Below, piece by piece: positions 16,441-25,431 of a DNA stretch of 64,000 nucleotides. The position numbers were made by a program, and so were the translations under genes. The number at the start of each line of letters is the position of its first letter. The stretch's first letter is position 1. The notes below the pieces were generated by a model. That model saw nothing but the letters and a program-made list of their open reading frames with translations, did not search any database and was not told where the DNA came from. The DNA lies in the NCBI GenBank assembly GCA_934630705.1, contig CAKTWP010000004.1, positions 1-64,000 of the forward strand. The letters run 5' to 3'. This DNA is from an uncultured Clostridia bacterium (GTDB lineage: Bacteria > Bacillota > Clostridia > Christensenellales > Aristaeellaceae).

Positions 16441-18759
16441 TTACATGCCGTGCTTCACGCGGTCTCTTTCCTCAGCGCGCTTGGCGTTATTAAACCGATC
16501 CAGCGTGCCCACCAGATAGCCGGTGATGCGGCGAATCCGCTCAAAGGGACGTCCTTCTTCCTCACGGCCGCAGCAGGGGCAGGTGTCCCCGATGATGCCA
16601 TTAAACCCGCACAGCGGATCCCGATCCACCGGGTGGTTGATGGAGCCATAACCGATGCCGCAGTCGTGCATATGCCGCACGATCTTTTCAAAGGCTTCCA
16701 GATTCTTGGTAGGATCGCCGTCCATTTCCACATAGGAGATATGGCCGGCGTTGGTCAGCGCATGATACGGCGCTTCAATGCTGATCTTGTCAAAAGCGCT
16801 GATGGGGTAATACACCGGCACATGGAAGGAATTGGTGTAATATTCCCGGTCGGTCACGCCCTCAATCTTGCCGAAGCGTTCCCGGTCCATCCGCACGAAC
16901 CGGCCGGACAGACCTTCGGCAGGCGTGGCCAGCAGGGTGTAATTAAGATGACGCTCGTCGGAAAGCTTATCCAGATATTTGCGCATGAAGCCAATAATCT
17001 CCAGGCCCAGGTTCTGGCTTTCCTCGCTTTCGCCATGATGCTTACCCCGCAGCGCCTTGAGGCACTCGGCCAACCCGATAAAGCCCACGGACATGGTGCC
17101 GTGCTTGAGCACTTCCCGCACCTCGCTGTCCCAATCCAGGTTTTCCGAATCGATCCACACGCCCTGACCCATCAGGAAGGGGAAATTAAACACCTTTTTG
17201 CGGGCGATGATCTCGAAGCGCTCGTCCAGCTGCTCCACCACCAGCTTCATCTTGTTTTCCAGTTCCTCGAAGAACCAGCCAATGTCGCCGTTGGCCTTGA
17301 TGGCAATGCGGGGCAGGTTAATGGATGTGAAGGACAGATTCCCCCGGCGGGGCGCGATTTCCCGGCTGGGATCATACTTGTTGCCCATCACCCGGGTGCG
17401 GCAGCCCATATAGCCCACCTCAGTTTCGGGATGACCGGGCTTATAATACTGCAGGTTATAGGGCGCATCAATGAAGGAGAAATTGGGGAACAGCCGTTTG
17501 GCGCTGACCCGGATGGCCAGGCGATACAAATCGTAATTGGGATCGCCGGGATTGAAGTTTACACCTTCCTTGACACGGAAAATCTGAATGGGAAAAATGG
17601 GGGTTTCTCCCCGGCCAAGGCCCGATTCCGTCGCCAGCAGCACCTGCTGCATCACCAGCCTGCCTTCGGCGGAGGTGTCGGTGCCGTAGTTGATTGAGGA
17701 GAAGGGCACCTGCGCGCCGGCACGGGAATTCATGGTGTTCAGGTTATGAATCAGCGCTTCCATGGCCTGATAGGTGGCGCGGGTGGTTTCCTTGGTGGCA
17801 TAGGACTGGGCGAAAGCAATAACCTCACGGGCCGTCTTTTCGTCCATATATTCCTGCAGCGCCGTCAGCACGGCCCCCTCAAAGTCCTCGCCGGGCTGCA
17901 GCGTGGGCGTCAGGTTCTTTTCCAGCCGGATATTCTCCAGAATGGATTTGGCGACCGCATCCGCATCGTCCACCTGGGTGCGCAGGGCCAGCGCGCGGGA
18001 AATGTTATCCCGATAGCGCTTGATAAACGTCTTGCGCACGCCGGGCGCCATGCCGTAATCAAAGTCCACGATGGACTGGCCGCCGTGCTGATCGTTCTGG
18101 TTGGCCTGAATGGCGATGCAGGCCAGCGCGGAATAGCTGGCGATATCATTGGGCTCGCGGAGCACGCCGTGGCCGGTGGAGAAGCCGCCCTTAAACAGGG
18201 TGGACAGCTCAATCTGGCAGCAGGTGGTGGTGAGGGTCAGGAAATCCAGATCGTGGATATGGATGTCGCCTTCCCGATGCGCCTTGGCGTGCTTGGGATT
18301 GAGCACATACATATCATAGAACTGCTTAGCCCCCTCGGAGCCGAACTTGAGCATGCTGCCCATGGCGGTATCGCCGTTAATATTGGCGTTTTCCCGCTTG
18401 ATATCGCTGTCCACTGCGTCTTTATAGGTGATGTCTTCAAACACCTTCATCAGCCGGGTGTTCATTTCCCGAACCCGGCTGCGCTCGGCGCGATAGAGAA
18501 TATACGCCTTGGCAGTGCGCACGAAGCCCTTTTCGATCAGCACCCGCTCCACCGTGTCCTGCACTTCTTCCACGGAAGGCGTGCTGCTGATATTTTCGTT
18601 GTTTTCCAGCTCCGCTTCCACCTGCTCGCGGATTGCTCTGGCAGTTTCCTCGCCCTTGGCGCTGCCGGAAGCCTCGAACGCCTTCAATACCGCCTGCTGA
18701 ATTTTATCACCGTCATAAGGAACAATGCGCCCGTCGCGTTTGCGGATATTCTCGATCAT
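16441..18759 (-). CDS. nrdD: Anaerobic (class III) ribonucleoside-triphosphate reductase
   Basis: A 772-residue glycyl-radical enzyme that makes deoxyribonucleotides under anoxic conditions. Residues about 1-95 are an ATP-cone (IRKRDGRIVPYDGDKIQQAV) for allosteric control. The C-terminus has the zinc-binding cysteine cluster (LCGFNG, TCPCCG) and the glycyl-radical site RITGYLVG, followed by the normal LDRFNNAKRAEERDRV end. Length is typical. No nrdG activase gene is present in the window; it must lie elsewhere. Upstream are a strong promoter and two candidate NrdR boxes. The ribosome binding site (GGGGGA) is modest. Confidence 0.97.
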   Translation of the reverse strand: MIENIRKRDGRIVPYDGDKIQQAVLKAFEASGSAKGEETARAIREQVEAELENNENISSTPSVEEVQDTVERVLIEKGFVRTAKAYILYRAERSRVREMNTRLMKVFEDITYKDAVDSDIKRENANINGDTAMGSMLKFGSEGAKQFYDMYVLNPKHAKAHREGDIHIHDLDFLTLTTTCCQIELSTLFKGGFSTGHGVLREPNDIASYSALACIAIQANQNDQHGGQSIVDFDYGMAPGVRKTFIKRYRDNISRALALRTQVDDADAVAKSILENIRLEKNLTPTLQPGEDFEGAVLTALQEYMDEKTAREVIAFAQSYATKETTRATYQAMEALIHNLNTMNSRAGAQVPFSSINYGTDTSAEGRLVMQQVLLATESGLGRGETPIFPIQIFRVKEGVNFNPGDPNYDLYRLAIRVSAKRLFPNFSFIDAPYNLQYYKPGHPETEVGYMGCRTRVMGNKYDPSREIAPRRGNLSFTSINLPRIAIKANGDIGWFFEELENKMKLVVEQLDERFEIIARKKVFNFPFLMGQGVWIDSENLDWDSEVREVLKHGTMSVGFIGLAECLKALRGKHHGESEESQNLGLEIIGFMRKYLDKLSDERHLNYTLLATPAEGLSGRFVRMDRERFGKIEGVTDREYYTNSFHVPVYYPISAFDKISIEAPYHALTNAGHISYVEMDGDPTKNLEAFEKIVRHMHDCGIGYGSINHPVDRDPLCGFNGIIGDTCPCCGREEEGRPFERIRRITGYLVGTLDRFNNAKRAEERDRVKHGM

Positions 18760-18830
18760 TGCTTCTGTCCATCCCCCATTTATGATTTGGCCGCGCAGAA
18801 AGACTGCCCCGGTCGAAAAAGCACACCTTA

Positions 18831-18859
18831 ATCATAAGGGATGCCGGCGTGCTTGTCAA
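18831..18859 (-). promoter_or_regulatory. nrdD promoter
   Basis: On the minus strand a perfect TTGACA (18854-18859) and TATGAT (18831-18836) are 17 bp apart, about 70 nt upstream of the nrdD start. Confidence 0.85.
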
Positions 18860-18861
18860 TA

Positions 18862-18912
18862 CCACATATGGATTTATTTTGTGCATTTTTTATTGTATAC
18901 CGCAATATATTG
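18862..18912 (-). promoter_or_regulatory. Candidate NrdR box pair upstream of nrdD
   Basis: CAATATATTG (18903-18912) matches the NrdR core CWATATATWG at every position. A weaker copy, CCACATATGG (18862-18871), matches 7 of 10 and lies 2 bp from the -35. The centres are 41 bp apart, about four helical turns, as expected for cooperative NrdR binding on one DNA face. NrdR represses ribonucleotide reductase genes when ATP/dATP is high. Confidence 0.75.
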
Positions 18913-18950
18913 TGGTTCTGCAAAAGGCCGCATCAGAGCGGCCAGACGGG

Positions 18951-19250
18951 TTACACCAGCTCAATGGTCTTGTGATCCCGGCTTTCCCGGTAGATGGAAA
19001 ACTTATTTCCGATGCACTGCACCGGCGCGGCATGCACCCGGTCGCACAGCTCCTGACAGGCCTCCCGCGCGTCATAGGGCGCGCCCCGCTGAACCGAGCA
19101 CTTAATCAGCTCCCGGGCTTCCAGCGCATCCCAGGCTTCCTTCACGGTAGCGTCCGTAATGCCGTCCTTGCCAATGTAAAGCACCACCGGCAGCGTATTG
19201 CACATCGAGCGCAGCTGGGAGCGCTGCTTGCTGGTAATTTCTAAAATCAT
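18951..19250 (-). CDS. yhbY: YhbY/CRM-domain RNA-binding protein
   Basis: A 99-residue single CRM-domain protein (LTSKQRSQLRS-like start ITSKQRSQLRSM, VLYIGKDGIT, and the C-terminal KFSIYRES) associated with ribosome assembly. ATG 19250 is preferred because AAAGGAG lies 9 nt upstream; an ATG two codons earlier is only 3 nt from it. It follows obg at a 43-nt gap on the same strand, a common clostridial arrangement that places both in ribosome maturation. Confidence 0.92.
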   Translation of the reverse strand: MILEITSKQRSQLRSMCNTLPVVLYIGKDGITDATVKEAWDALEARELIKCSVQRGAPYDAREACQELCDRVHAAPVQCIGNKFSIYRESRDHKTIELV

Positions 19251-19293
19251 GTACATTTTCTCCTTTATCCTGTTCGCAGCCGGCCAAAAGCCG

Positions 19294-20559
19294 TCAGTTT
19301 ACGAAATCAAATTCCATGTCATCCATGCGCACGGTGCTGCCCTCCTGGGCGCCGGCCTGACGCAGCGCATCGATAATGCCGGTACGGCGCAGGGTGCGAT
19401 GGAACCAGTTCATGGATTCCTCGTCCTCAAAGTTCACGCTGTCCAGCAGCTGCGTCACCTGCGGGCCGGAAACCACAAACACCCTGCCATCCCGGCTGAT
19501 TTCAAACTTGGCCCCCTGAAGCTGCTCAGGCAGCATTTCTTCCTCAGCAAAGGGCGCGGCAGGCGGCTGCTGCGCAAGCGTTTCAGCCACGCAGTTCATC
19601 AGCGCGTCAAAGCCCTGCCGGGTGGCGGCGCTAACGGCAAACAGGGGATATTTTCCATCGATATGGGCCTTCAGCCGCTCGAAGCCCTCCTGCCCTTCGG
19701 GCAGATCCATTTTGTTGGCCGCCACAATCTGCGGCCGGTTTGCCAGATCGCCGTATTTTTGCAGCTCTTCATTGATCTGATCATAATCTGCCACAGGATC
19801 CCGGCCCTCGGAGCCCGCCGCATCGATCACATGCAGCAGCAGCCGTGTCCGTTCCACATGGCGCAGAAAATCGTATCCCAGCCCTGCGCCCTCGCTGGCT
19901 CCTTCCACCAGGCCGGGAATATCCGCCATCACGAAATCCTGCCCGTGATGGCGCACCATGCCCAGGTTGGGCGTCAGGGTGGTGAAATGATAGTTGGCGA
20001 TCTTGGGCTTTGCCGCCGTGACCACGGAGAGAATGGTGGATTTGCCCACATTGGGATAGCCCACCAATCCCACATCCGCAATGGACTTGAGCTCCAGCAC
20101 GAACTCATGGCGTTCAGTTTTCACGCCGGGCTTGGCGAAATTGGGTGCCTGCCGGGTGGGCGTGGCAAAATGCATATTGCCCCATCCGCCGCGGCCGCCC
20201 CGGAGCAGCACCTTCTGCCGCCCAGCCTCATACATATCGGCCACCACCACGCCGGATTCCTTTTCCCGAACCACTGTGCCCACCGGCACCTTCACCAGCA
20301 GGTCCTGGCCGTTTTTGCCGCTGCGGCGGTTGCTGCTGCCGTCCGTGCCCGGCTCGGCCTCATATTTGCTGCGGAAGCGAAAGTCCAGAAGGGTATGCAT
20401 ATTGACATCAGCCAGCAGCACCACATTGCCCCCATGGCCGCCATCGCCGCCATCCGGGCCACCGTTTTGCACAAATTTTTCCCGATGAAATGAAACGCAG
20501 CCGTTGCCGCCATTGCCGGCCTTGGCAATAAAGGGTGCGCGATCCACAAATGCCGCCAT
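19294..20559 (-). CDS. obg: Obg/CgtA GTPase
   Basis: A 421-residue essential GTPase of large-subunit ribosome assembly and stress control. Residues 1-158 are the glycine-rich Obg fold (GNGGNGCVSF, GGDGGHGGNV). The G domain follows (G1 GYPNVGKSTIL, with a slight change from the usual GFPNVGKS; DIPGLVEGA at switch II; NKMDL at G4). The last 80 residues are the OCT domain (FEISRDGRVFVVSGPQV, ESMNWFHRTLRRTGI). AGGAGG precedes the ATG. Confidence 0.97.
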   Translation of the reverse strand: MAAFVDRAPFIAKAGNGGNGCVSFHREKFVQNGGPDGGDGGHGGNVVLLADVNMHTLLDFRFRSKYEAEPGTDGSSNRRSGKNGQDLLVKVPVGTVVREKESGVVVADMYEAGRQKVLLRGGRGGWGNMHFATPTRQAPNFAKPGVKTERHEFVLELKSIADVGLVGYPNVGKSTILSVVTAAKPKIANYHFTTLTPNLGMVRHHGQDFVMADIPGLVEGASEGAGLGYDFLRHVERTRLLLHVIDAAGSEGRDPVADYDQINEELQKYGDLANRPQIVAANKMDLPEGQEGFERLKAHIDGKYPLFAVSAATRQGFDALMNCVAETLAQQPPAAPFAEEEMLPEQLQGAKFEISRDGRVFVVSGPQVTQLLDSVNFEDEESMNWFHRTLRRTGIIDALRQAGAQEGSTVRMDDMEFDFVN

Positions 20560-20642
20560 GGATTTCCTCCTGAGCTTGAATTACAACCAGATGATTATAC
20601 CACAGCCACAGGCTGATTGCAATTGTAAAAAGAACAAAAATC

Positions 20643-20679
20643 ACGGGAGCAGACCTTCTTGCATCCGCTCCCGTTTTTT
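20643..20679. terminator. Terminator between the carboxypeptidase gene and obg
   Basis: ACGGGAGC (20643-20650) pairs with GCTCCCGT (20667-20674), with T runs on both sides (GTTTTTT on plus, GATTTTTG on minus). It lies directly downstream of the dacF-type gene on the minus strand. Confidence 0.7.
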
Positions 20680-20682
20680 GAA

Positions 20683-21846
20683 TCATTTCCAGTTTTCCCA
20701 CAATCGGGTGAAGCCCTCAAGAAGTCCCGGCAAACGCACCGCCTGCGCTGCCACGGCAGGCAGCTCCGCCACCAGCTGGTCCTCCAGAAGCACCTGAATT
20801 TTTCCGATTTCCTGTCCCTGCGCAATGGGCGCGGTCAGGCTTTCGGGCAGCTGCGTCTCAAAGCGCAGCCTGCCGGCCTGACCAGAGCGCAGCAGCAGGC
20901 TCAGGCCCTTGCCCAAGGCCACGTCCGCCTGATCCCGCGCCCCCATTTTCACCGGCACCTGTACCCCTGCCAGATCGCCGGGACTGGCCACCTGGGTACG
21001 GCTATAGGTCGCAAATCCATAATCCATCATGGCCCGTGCTTCGTCAAAACGGGTTTGGCTGTTTGGCACCCCCAGCACTACCGCAATCAGCCGCATGCCG
21101 TTTCGCTCCGCCGTGGCGCTGAGACAATACTTGGCTTCATTGGTTGAGCCGGTTTTGAAGCCGTCGCAGTCCCGGTAAAAGCGCACCAGCCGATTGGTAT
21201 TGGTCAGATCCGTATGCCTGCCGGAGGGGTGCACCAGCGTATCCAGCCAGGTGGACGCATACGAATGATAGGTGGGATGCCCACACATTTCCCGGGAAAT
21301 GACCGCCACATCCCGGGCGCTTGTATACTGGTCAGCAACAGGCAGACCGGTGCAATTGACATAATGGGTGTTGATCAGGCCCAGTTCCTCTGCCCGCTGA
21401 TTCATCAGGGTCACAAAGCTTTCTTCCGTTCCCGCCACGTATTCAGCCAGCGCCACGGCGCTGTCATTGCCGCTGGCGATGATGGTGGACTTCAGCAGGT
21501 CCTGCAGCGGATAGACCGCATGCGCGTCCAAAAGTGCCTGAGAGCCCGGCTGATCCGCCGCGTTCTGGGATACCGTCACCTGATCGGACAAGGCGATCTC
21601 CCCCGCGTCCAGCCGTTCAAAAAGCAAAAGCAGCGTCATCAGCTTTGTCACGGACGCTGCGGGACGCCGTTCATCGGCGTTCTTTTCAAAGATCACCGCG
21701 CCGGTTTCCGCCTCCATCAGCAGGGCGCTGGGGGCGGTCAGGGTCATGGGCGTGCCCTCCTCCAAGGGCTGCGCCAAAGCGTTCAGCGGCAGCAGATACA
21801 GCAGCAGTGCCGCGAAAACGGCAGGCAATTTCAAAAAACGGGCCAT
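20683..21846 (-). CDS. D-alanyl-D-alanine carboxypeptidase (DacA/DacF, S11 family)
   Basis: A 387-residue penicillin-binding protein that trims the terminal D-Ala from peptidoglycan stem peptides. A signal peptide covers residues 1-25 (LNALA). All three S11 catalytic motifs are present: SVTK (SxxK, near residue 64), SGN (near 122) and KTG (near 226). A C-terminal beta domain and an amphipathic tail (LEGFTRLWENWK) suggest membrane association. AGGAGGGA precedes the ATG. It follows the TPR gene by 57 nt. Confidence 0.95.
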   Translation of the reverse strand: MARFLKLPAVFAALLLYLLPLNALAQPLEEGTPMTLTAPSALLMEAETGAVIFEKNADERRPAASVTKLMTLLLLFERLDAGEIALSDQVTVSQNAADQPGSQALLDAHAVYPLQDLLKSTIIASGNDSAVALAEYVAGTEESFVTLMNQRAEELGLINTHYVNCTGLPVADQYTSARDVAVISREMCGHPTYHSYASTWLDTLVHPSGRHTDLTNTNRLVRFYRDCDGFKTGSTNEAKYCLSATAERNGMRLIAVVLGVPNSQTRFDEARAMMDYGFATYSRTQVASPGDLAGVQVPVKMGARDQADVALGKGLSLLLRSGQAGRLRFETQLPESLTAPIAQGQEIGKIQVLLEDQLVAELPAVAAQAVRLPGLLEGFTRLWENWK

Positions 21847-21903
21847 GCTCGATCCCTCCTTCTTTCTGGGAATAGCATGGCCCGCCGGGCGAAAAATATG
21901 CGT

Positions 21904-22611
21904 TTATTCAGCGCTGCCCAGCGCGGAAAGCTGCGCGTTGATCATATCCCTGGTGGCGTAATTCAGGGGGGAGAAATTGCCTTCCAGCGCGGTTTTCAGC
22001 TTTGCGACAGCGTCTGCCTTCCTGCCGGCCTCCAGGTCATACTGGGCCAGGAAATACAGCGTATCAATCTGCGTGTTTTTGATTTCATGCGCCATTTGGA
22101 AGTACTTCAGGGCGGTTTCCTTGTCGCCCAGCAAGCGATAATAGGTCTGGGCCAGATTATCCAGCGTCACGGGATCTTCATCGTCATAATCTAATGCTTC
22201 CAGATTATAGGCCAGCGCCTTGTCCGCATCCCCCAGCTCAATATACAGGAAACCAAGGGCCTGATAGACGATGCCGCAATGGCCCCGCTGATGGGCCAGC
22301 TCCAGCAGATGGATGGCTTCATCCATTTTGCCCAGCTTATACTGGGCCACGGCGTAGTTCATCAGCAGCTGTGCCCGCTTATCTTCATTCATATCCGAGG
22401 CCTTTTCCGCCTTTTTGAGCACTTCCTTGACCTTCAGATAATTCGCTTCCCCGCCTTCCTTAAGCAGGATCACGGAATACGGCAGCAGATAGGAGGCCGC
22501 CATATACCCACTGTTATACAGCGCTTCATACGCCGCCTTCGCCCCGGCAATATCGCCCTTCTGATGCAGCATCAGCGCCTTGCGCATTTTAATTCCATCC
22601 ATCAATCCCAT
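21904..22611 (-). CDS. Tetratricopeptide-repeat protein
   Basis: A 235-residue cytosolic protein built of helical TPR units (KGDIAGAKAAYEALYNSGY, LGKMDEAIHLLELAHQRGH, LGDADKALAYNLEALDYDD, LGDKETALKYFQMAHEIKN, GRKADAVAKLKTALEGN). TPRs mediate protein contacts; no catalytic domain is seen. ATG 22611 lies 9 nt after AAGGAAGGA; an ATG at 22620 overlaps the upstream stop as ATGA and is also possible. Tight coupling to the exonuclease gene, which has its own TPR-like tail, suggests a shared pathway. Confidence 0.8.
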   Translation of the reverse strand: MGLMDGIKMRKALMLHQKGDIAGAKAAYEALYNSGYMAASYLLPYSVILLKEGGEANYLKVKEVLKKAEKASDMNEDKRAQLLMNYAVAQYKLGKMDEAIHLLELAHQRGHCGIVYQALGFLYIELGDADKALAYNLEALDYDDEDPVTLDNLAQTYYRLLGDKETALKYFQMAHEIKNTQIDTLYFLAQYDLEAGRKADAVAKLKTALEGNFSPLNYATRDMINAQLSALGSAE

Positions 22612-22616
22612 GATCT

Positions 22617-23738
22617 TCATTCCTTCCTTGCCTTGGCCATCAGGCGTTCATATCGTTTTTGCAGCGCCGCCATATCCGCGTTTTCCTGATCGGCGGCGAG
22701 AATAATTGCCCGTCTGGTATATTCGATAGCACCGGGGATATCCCCTTTTTTATGCTCACATATTTTTGCCAACGCAATCAGCGGAGCCGGGCCGCCTTGA
22801 TGGCTGTCCACCATCCGGCGATAGACCTCCGCTGCCTGCTCGAAATCCCCATCCCGGCGATAGGTTTCCGCCATCCGCGCCCGGGACAGAGCGCTCAAAC
22901 GTCCCTGATCCGCCGCACGATAACACATCCGCGCCCGCTCCCGCCTGCCCCGCTTTTCGTATACCCGGCCCAAGCTGAACAGGTCTTCCGGCTGCTCCTG
23001 AAACGTGGGCGCATCATGCACGGCCATCAGCCGATGGAGAATATGCACCAGCGACACAATATCCTGCGCATTATGGCGAAGAATATCTTCCAACAGAGAA
23101 AAATCCCGGGTTTTGAGGAATTTGAAGTACCGCTCCGGCACCAGCGCCCCGGGCAGATCATCCTCCCGGTATGCCCCCAGCACCGCTTCTTCCAGACAGG
23201 TGAGATTGCATTTTTTCAGCCGCAGCTTCCAGATGCGCCGGGCCGGATGAAGCAAATCCACATGGGGCGGCGCGGCATACAGGCTGCGCATCCGCTGCAT
23301 GGTATAACGCACTTCCAGCAGCGGCAGGTCAAAGGAAGCGCCATTGAAGGTACATATCAGCCTGCTTCGCCGCAGATGCTCCGCCACGTGTGACAGCACA
23401 AAAGGCTCCTCGTCATAATCCCGCATCAGATACTGCCGCACGACGAAGGCATCTTCTTCAAAGAAGCCCACGCCCACCAGAAAGGCCACCGTGCCCGCTC
23501 CGTGGGACAGACCGGTGGTTTCCGTATCCAGAAAGAGCACATCCTCCCGGGCACAGTCCGCAAAGGGCGTGCCCTGCATCAGCGTCAGCGTTTCGCCGGA
23601 AAGCACCGGCGGCAGATCAAACCGGGAGATCGGAATGCGCTCCTGCCGCAGATAACAATCCGCCGCAACCGCAGATGGCGCTTTTCTGGGCGCGGCCGTC
23701 CCAGCGGCCGACCGCAGCTTATCGCGCAGGGACAACAT
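22617..23738 (-). CDS. RNase H-like (YprB-type) exonuclease domain protein with TPR tail
   Basis: A 373-residue protein. Residues about 60-245 form a DEDD-type nuclease fold: FLDTETTGLSHG holds the first Asp and Glu, TFNGASFDLPLL the second Asp region, and HNAQDIVSLVHIL the last Asp. This matches the YprB/RNase_H_2 family found in Bacillota. Residues about 255-370 are TPR-like helices (LGRVYEKRGRRERARMCY). It overlaps the VanY-type gene upstream by 20 nt and the TPR gene downstream, so it is in the middle of an operon. Its substrate (DNA or RNA) is unknown. Confidence 0.85.
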   Translation of the reverse strand: MLSLRDKLRSAAGTAAPRKAPSAVAADCYLRQERIPISRFDLPPVLSGETLTLMQGTPFADCAREDVLFLDTETTGLSHGAGTVAFLVGVGFFEEDAFVVRQYLMRDYDEEPFVLSHVAEHLRRSRLICTFNGASFDLPLLEVRYTMQRMRSLYAAPPHVDLLHPARRIWKLRLKKCNLTCLEEAVLGAYREDDLPGALVPERYFKFLKTRDFSLLEDILRHNAQDIVSLVHILHRLMAVHDAPTFQEQPEDLFSLGRVYEKRGRRERARMCYRAADQGRLSALSRARMAETYRRDGDFEQAAEVYRRMVDSHQGGPAPLIALAKICEHKKGDIPGAIEYTRRAIILAADQENADMAALQKRYERLMAKARKE

Positions 23739-24609
23739 TGGGCAGCACCTCGTTGTTCAGCGCCATTTCCAGGGTAACGCCGTCAGGAAGGCAATAGCTG
23801 GTCATCTCCCGAATCGCGGCGTCCTGCTCCGCCTCGGTCTGGTAATTGGAATTGCACATATCGTCAAACAGGCAGCCATCGCCGTTCAGGGCGCTGTCCA
23901 TCAGGGCATACAGCAGATACCCATTACCCTTTTCCAGCACAAATTCGGGCAGCTCCATCGCCTGATGGGCATAGGTTTCATACGGCACATTCAGCCATTG
24001 CACCGCACAGGCATGGCTTACCCCCAGATACCGAAAATGCCAGGGCTCGGCCGCATAGCCGGTAATGTCCTCCCATTCCTTGCGATAGCGCACGATAAAG
24101 CCAAAACGATGGCAATTGGCATAAAGCCATTTTCCTTCGTCCGTTTCCCCAAAGCCGCTGTTCAGATTGCGGAACTGATCGCTGACAATATCCATCGCCA
24201 GCCCCAGCTGATGCTCGCTGGCCCCGGCAGGCGCCACCTTGCGCCAGGCCTTTTCCTTGCTACCCACCGCCGCCACTTTGTTTTTGAACATCAGCTGCTG
24301 TTCACCAAAGCTGCGGTAACCGGATACGGCCAGCAGGTTATATCCCGCTTCGTTTTTTGCCGCTGCAAACATTTCTTCAAGCGCTCTGGCGGCGGCGGGA
24401 CGCATATAAATCTTTTCTTTCTGGCTTTTCTTATTGGTTTCCACCGCTGGCAGCACCAGATCATCGGGCTTATAATTCTTGGTGATGGTTTCATCCCGGT
24501 TCACCAGCCGCAGCACGCCCGCATCATCAAAGGAAGCGGCCAGCGCGCCCGAAACCTGCAGGACACACAGCAGCAGCGCCACCAGCCCCATTGTTCCCCG
24601 CCTGCTCAT
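23719..24609 (-). CDS. VanY/DacB-like M15B D,D-carboxypeptidase (copy A)
   Basis: A 296-residue exported zinc carboxypeptidase acting on peptidoglycan stem peptides. Signal peptide residues 1-24. Zinc and catalytic motifs: SEHQLGLAMD (His and Asp ligands, near 160) and EPWHFRY (catalytic Glu and His ligand, near 205). AVSGYRS is typical of the family. A 60-residue tail after the core is absent from the sister copy nearest in sequence. It is the third of three tandem paralogues and overlaps the exonuclease gene by 20 nt. Confidence 0.92.
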   Translation of the reverse strand: MSRRGTMGLVALLLCVLQVSGALAASFDDAGVLRLVNRDETITKNYKPDDLVLPAVETNKKSQKEKIYMRPAAARALEEMFAAAKNEAGYNLLAVSGYRSFGEQQLMFKNKVAAVGSKEKAWRKVAPAGASEHQLGLAMDIVSDQFRNLNSGFGETDEGKWLYANCHRFGFIVRYRKEWEDITGYAAEPWHFRYLGVSHACAVQWLNVPYETYAHQAMELPEFVLEKGNGYLLYALMDSALNGDGCLFDDMCNSNYQTEAEQDAAIREMTSYCLPDGVTLEMALNNEVLPNVVPAR

Positions 24610-24639
24610 GTTTTCGCTCGCCTCCTTGTATCCAAAGCG

Positions 24640-25431
24640 TCAATAGAAGAAGGAAACCTCCTCCTCGCCCTCGTCGTCCGTATCAATGACCGTGACTTCG
24701 TTGATCCGCGCCCGTTCCTTGATCAGTGCGTCAAAATCGCCGCCCCGGGCCTCCCAGTCCGCCACATAGGCCTGCCATTCCGCCGTGAATTCTTCCAGCG
24801 ACAGATGATGGGCCATGATATACTGGGCCGCTTCCTCGCCCACATAGCGGAAATGCCAGGGCTCGAAGTTGATGCCTGTAGATTCTTCCTTATCCTCCAT
24901 GTAGCGCAGCACGAAGCCAAATTCCTGGCAATGCTCATACATCCACTGTGCTTCCTCAGCCTGAGCGAATTTTTCGTTCATGCCTTCCTTTTTCGTCCAT
25001 TCATAATTCAGAATGTCCGCACCCAGACCGGTCTGATGATCGCTGGAGCCGGGATAGGCCACCCAGCCGTCATCATGGCCCACCTTGGCCAGGCGATTGT
25101 TATACATGGTTTTCTGGGTTTGATAGCTGCGGTAAACGCTTTTCACATACAGCTTGTAGCCTGCTTCCTCCGCAGCGGCAAACATACGGTTCAGCGCATC
25201 GTTGGCCGCCTGACGCAATTGGCCGGTCACAACCTTTCGGGCCGTCACGTTCACCAGATCATCCGGCTCATAGTCCGAGGAAAGGAGCACCGCGCGGTTG
25301 GTCAGCGTGATATAGCCCTCATGGTTATCCAGGATTTCCGGGGCCAGCGGGTATTCCCAATCCGGCATTTCCGCCAGCGCCGCCATGGGCAGCAGCGCCA
25401 GCAGCAGGCAGATCAGCGCCAGCTTTTTCAT
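24640..25431 (-). CDS. VanY/DacB-like M15B D,D-carboxypeptidase (copy B)
   Basis: A 263-residue exported carboxypeptidase. Signal peptide about 1-20 (LPMAALA). Motifs: SDHQTGLGAD (His, Asp ligands) and EPWHFRYVG (Glu, His). It is the most diverged of the three tandem copies (VYRSYQTQ for GYRSYGKQ, and a lengthened loop with NYEWTKKEGMNE), and its C-terminus is strongly acidic (DTDDEGEEE). Its ATG overlaps the stop of copy C as ATGA, so the two are co-translated. Confidence 0.92.
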   Translation of the reverse strand: MKKLALICLLLALLPMAALAEMPDWEYPLAPEILDNHEGYITLTNRAVLLSSDYEPDDLVNVTARKVVTGQLRQAANDALNRMFAAAEEAGYKLYVKSVYRSYQTQKTMYNNRLAKVGHDDGWVAYPGSSDHQTGLGADILNYEWTKKEGMNEKFAQAEEAQWMYEHCQEFGFVLRYMEDKEESTGINFEPWHFRYVGEEAAQYIMAHHLSLEEFTAEWQAYVADWEARGGDFDALIKERARINEVTVIDTDDEGEEEVSFFY

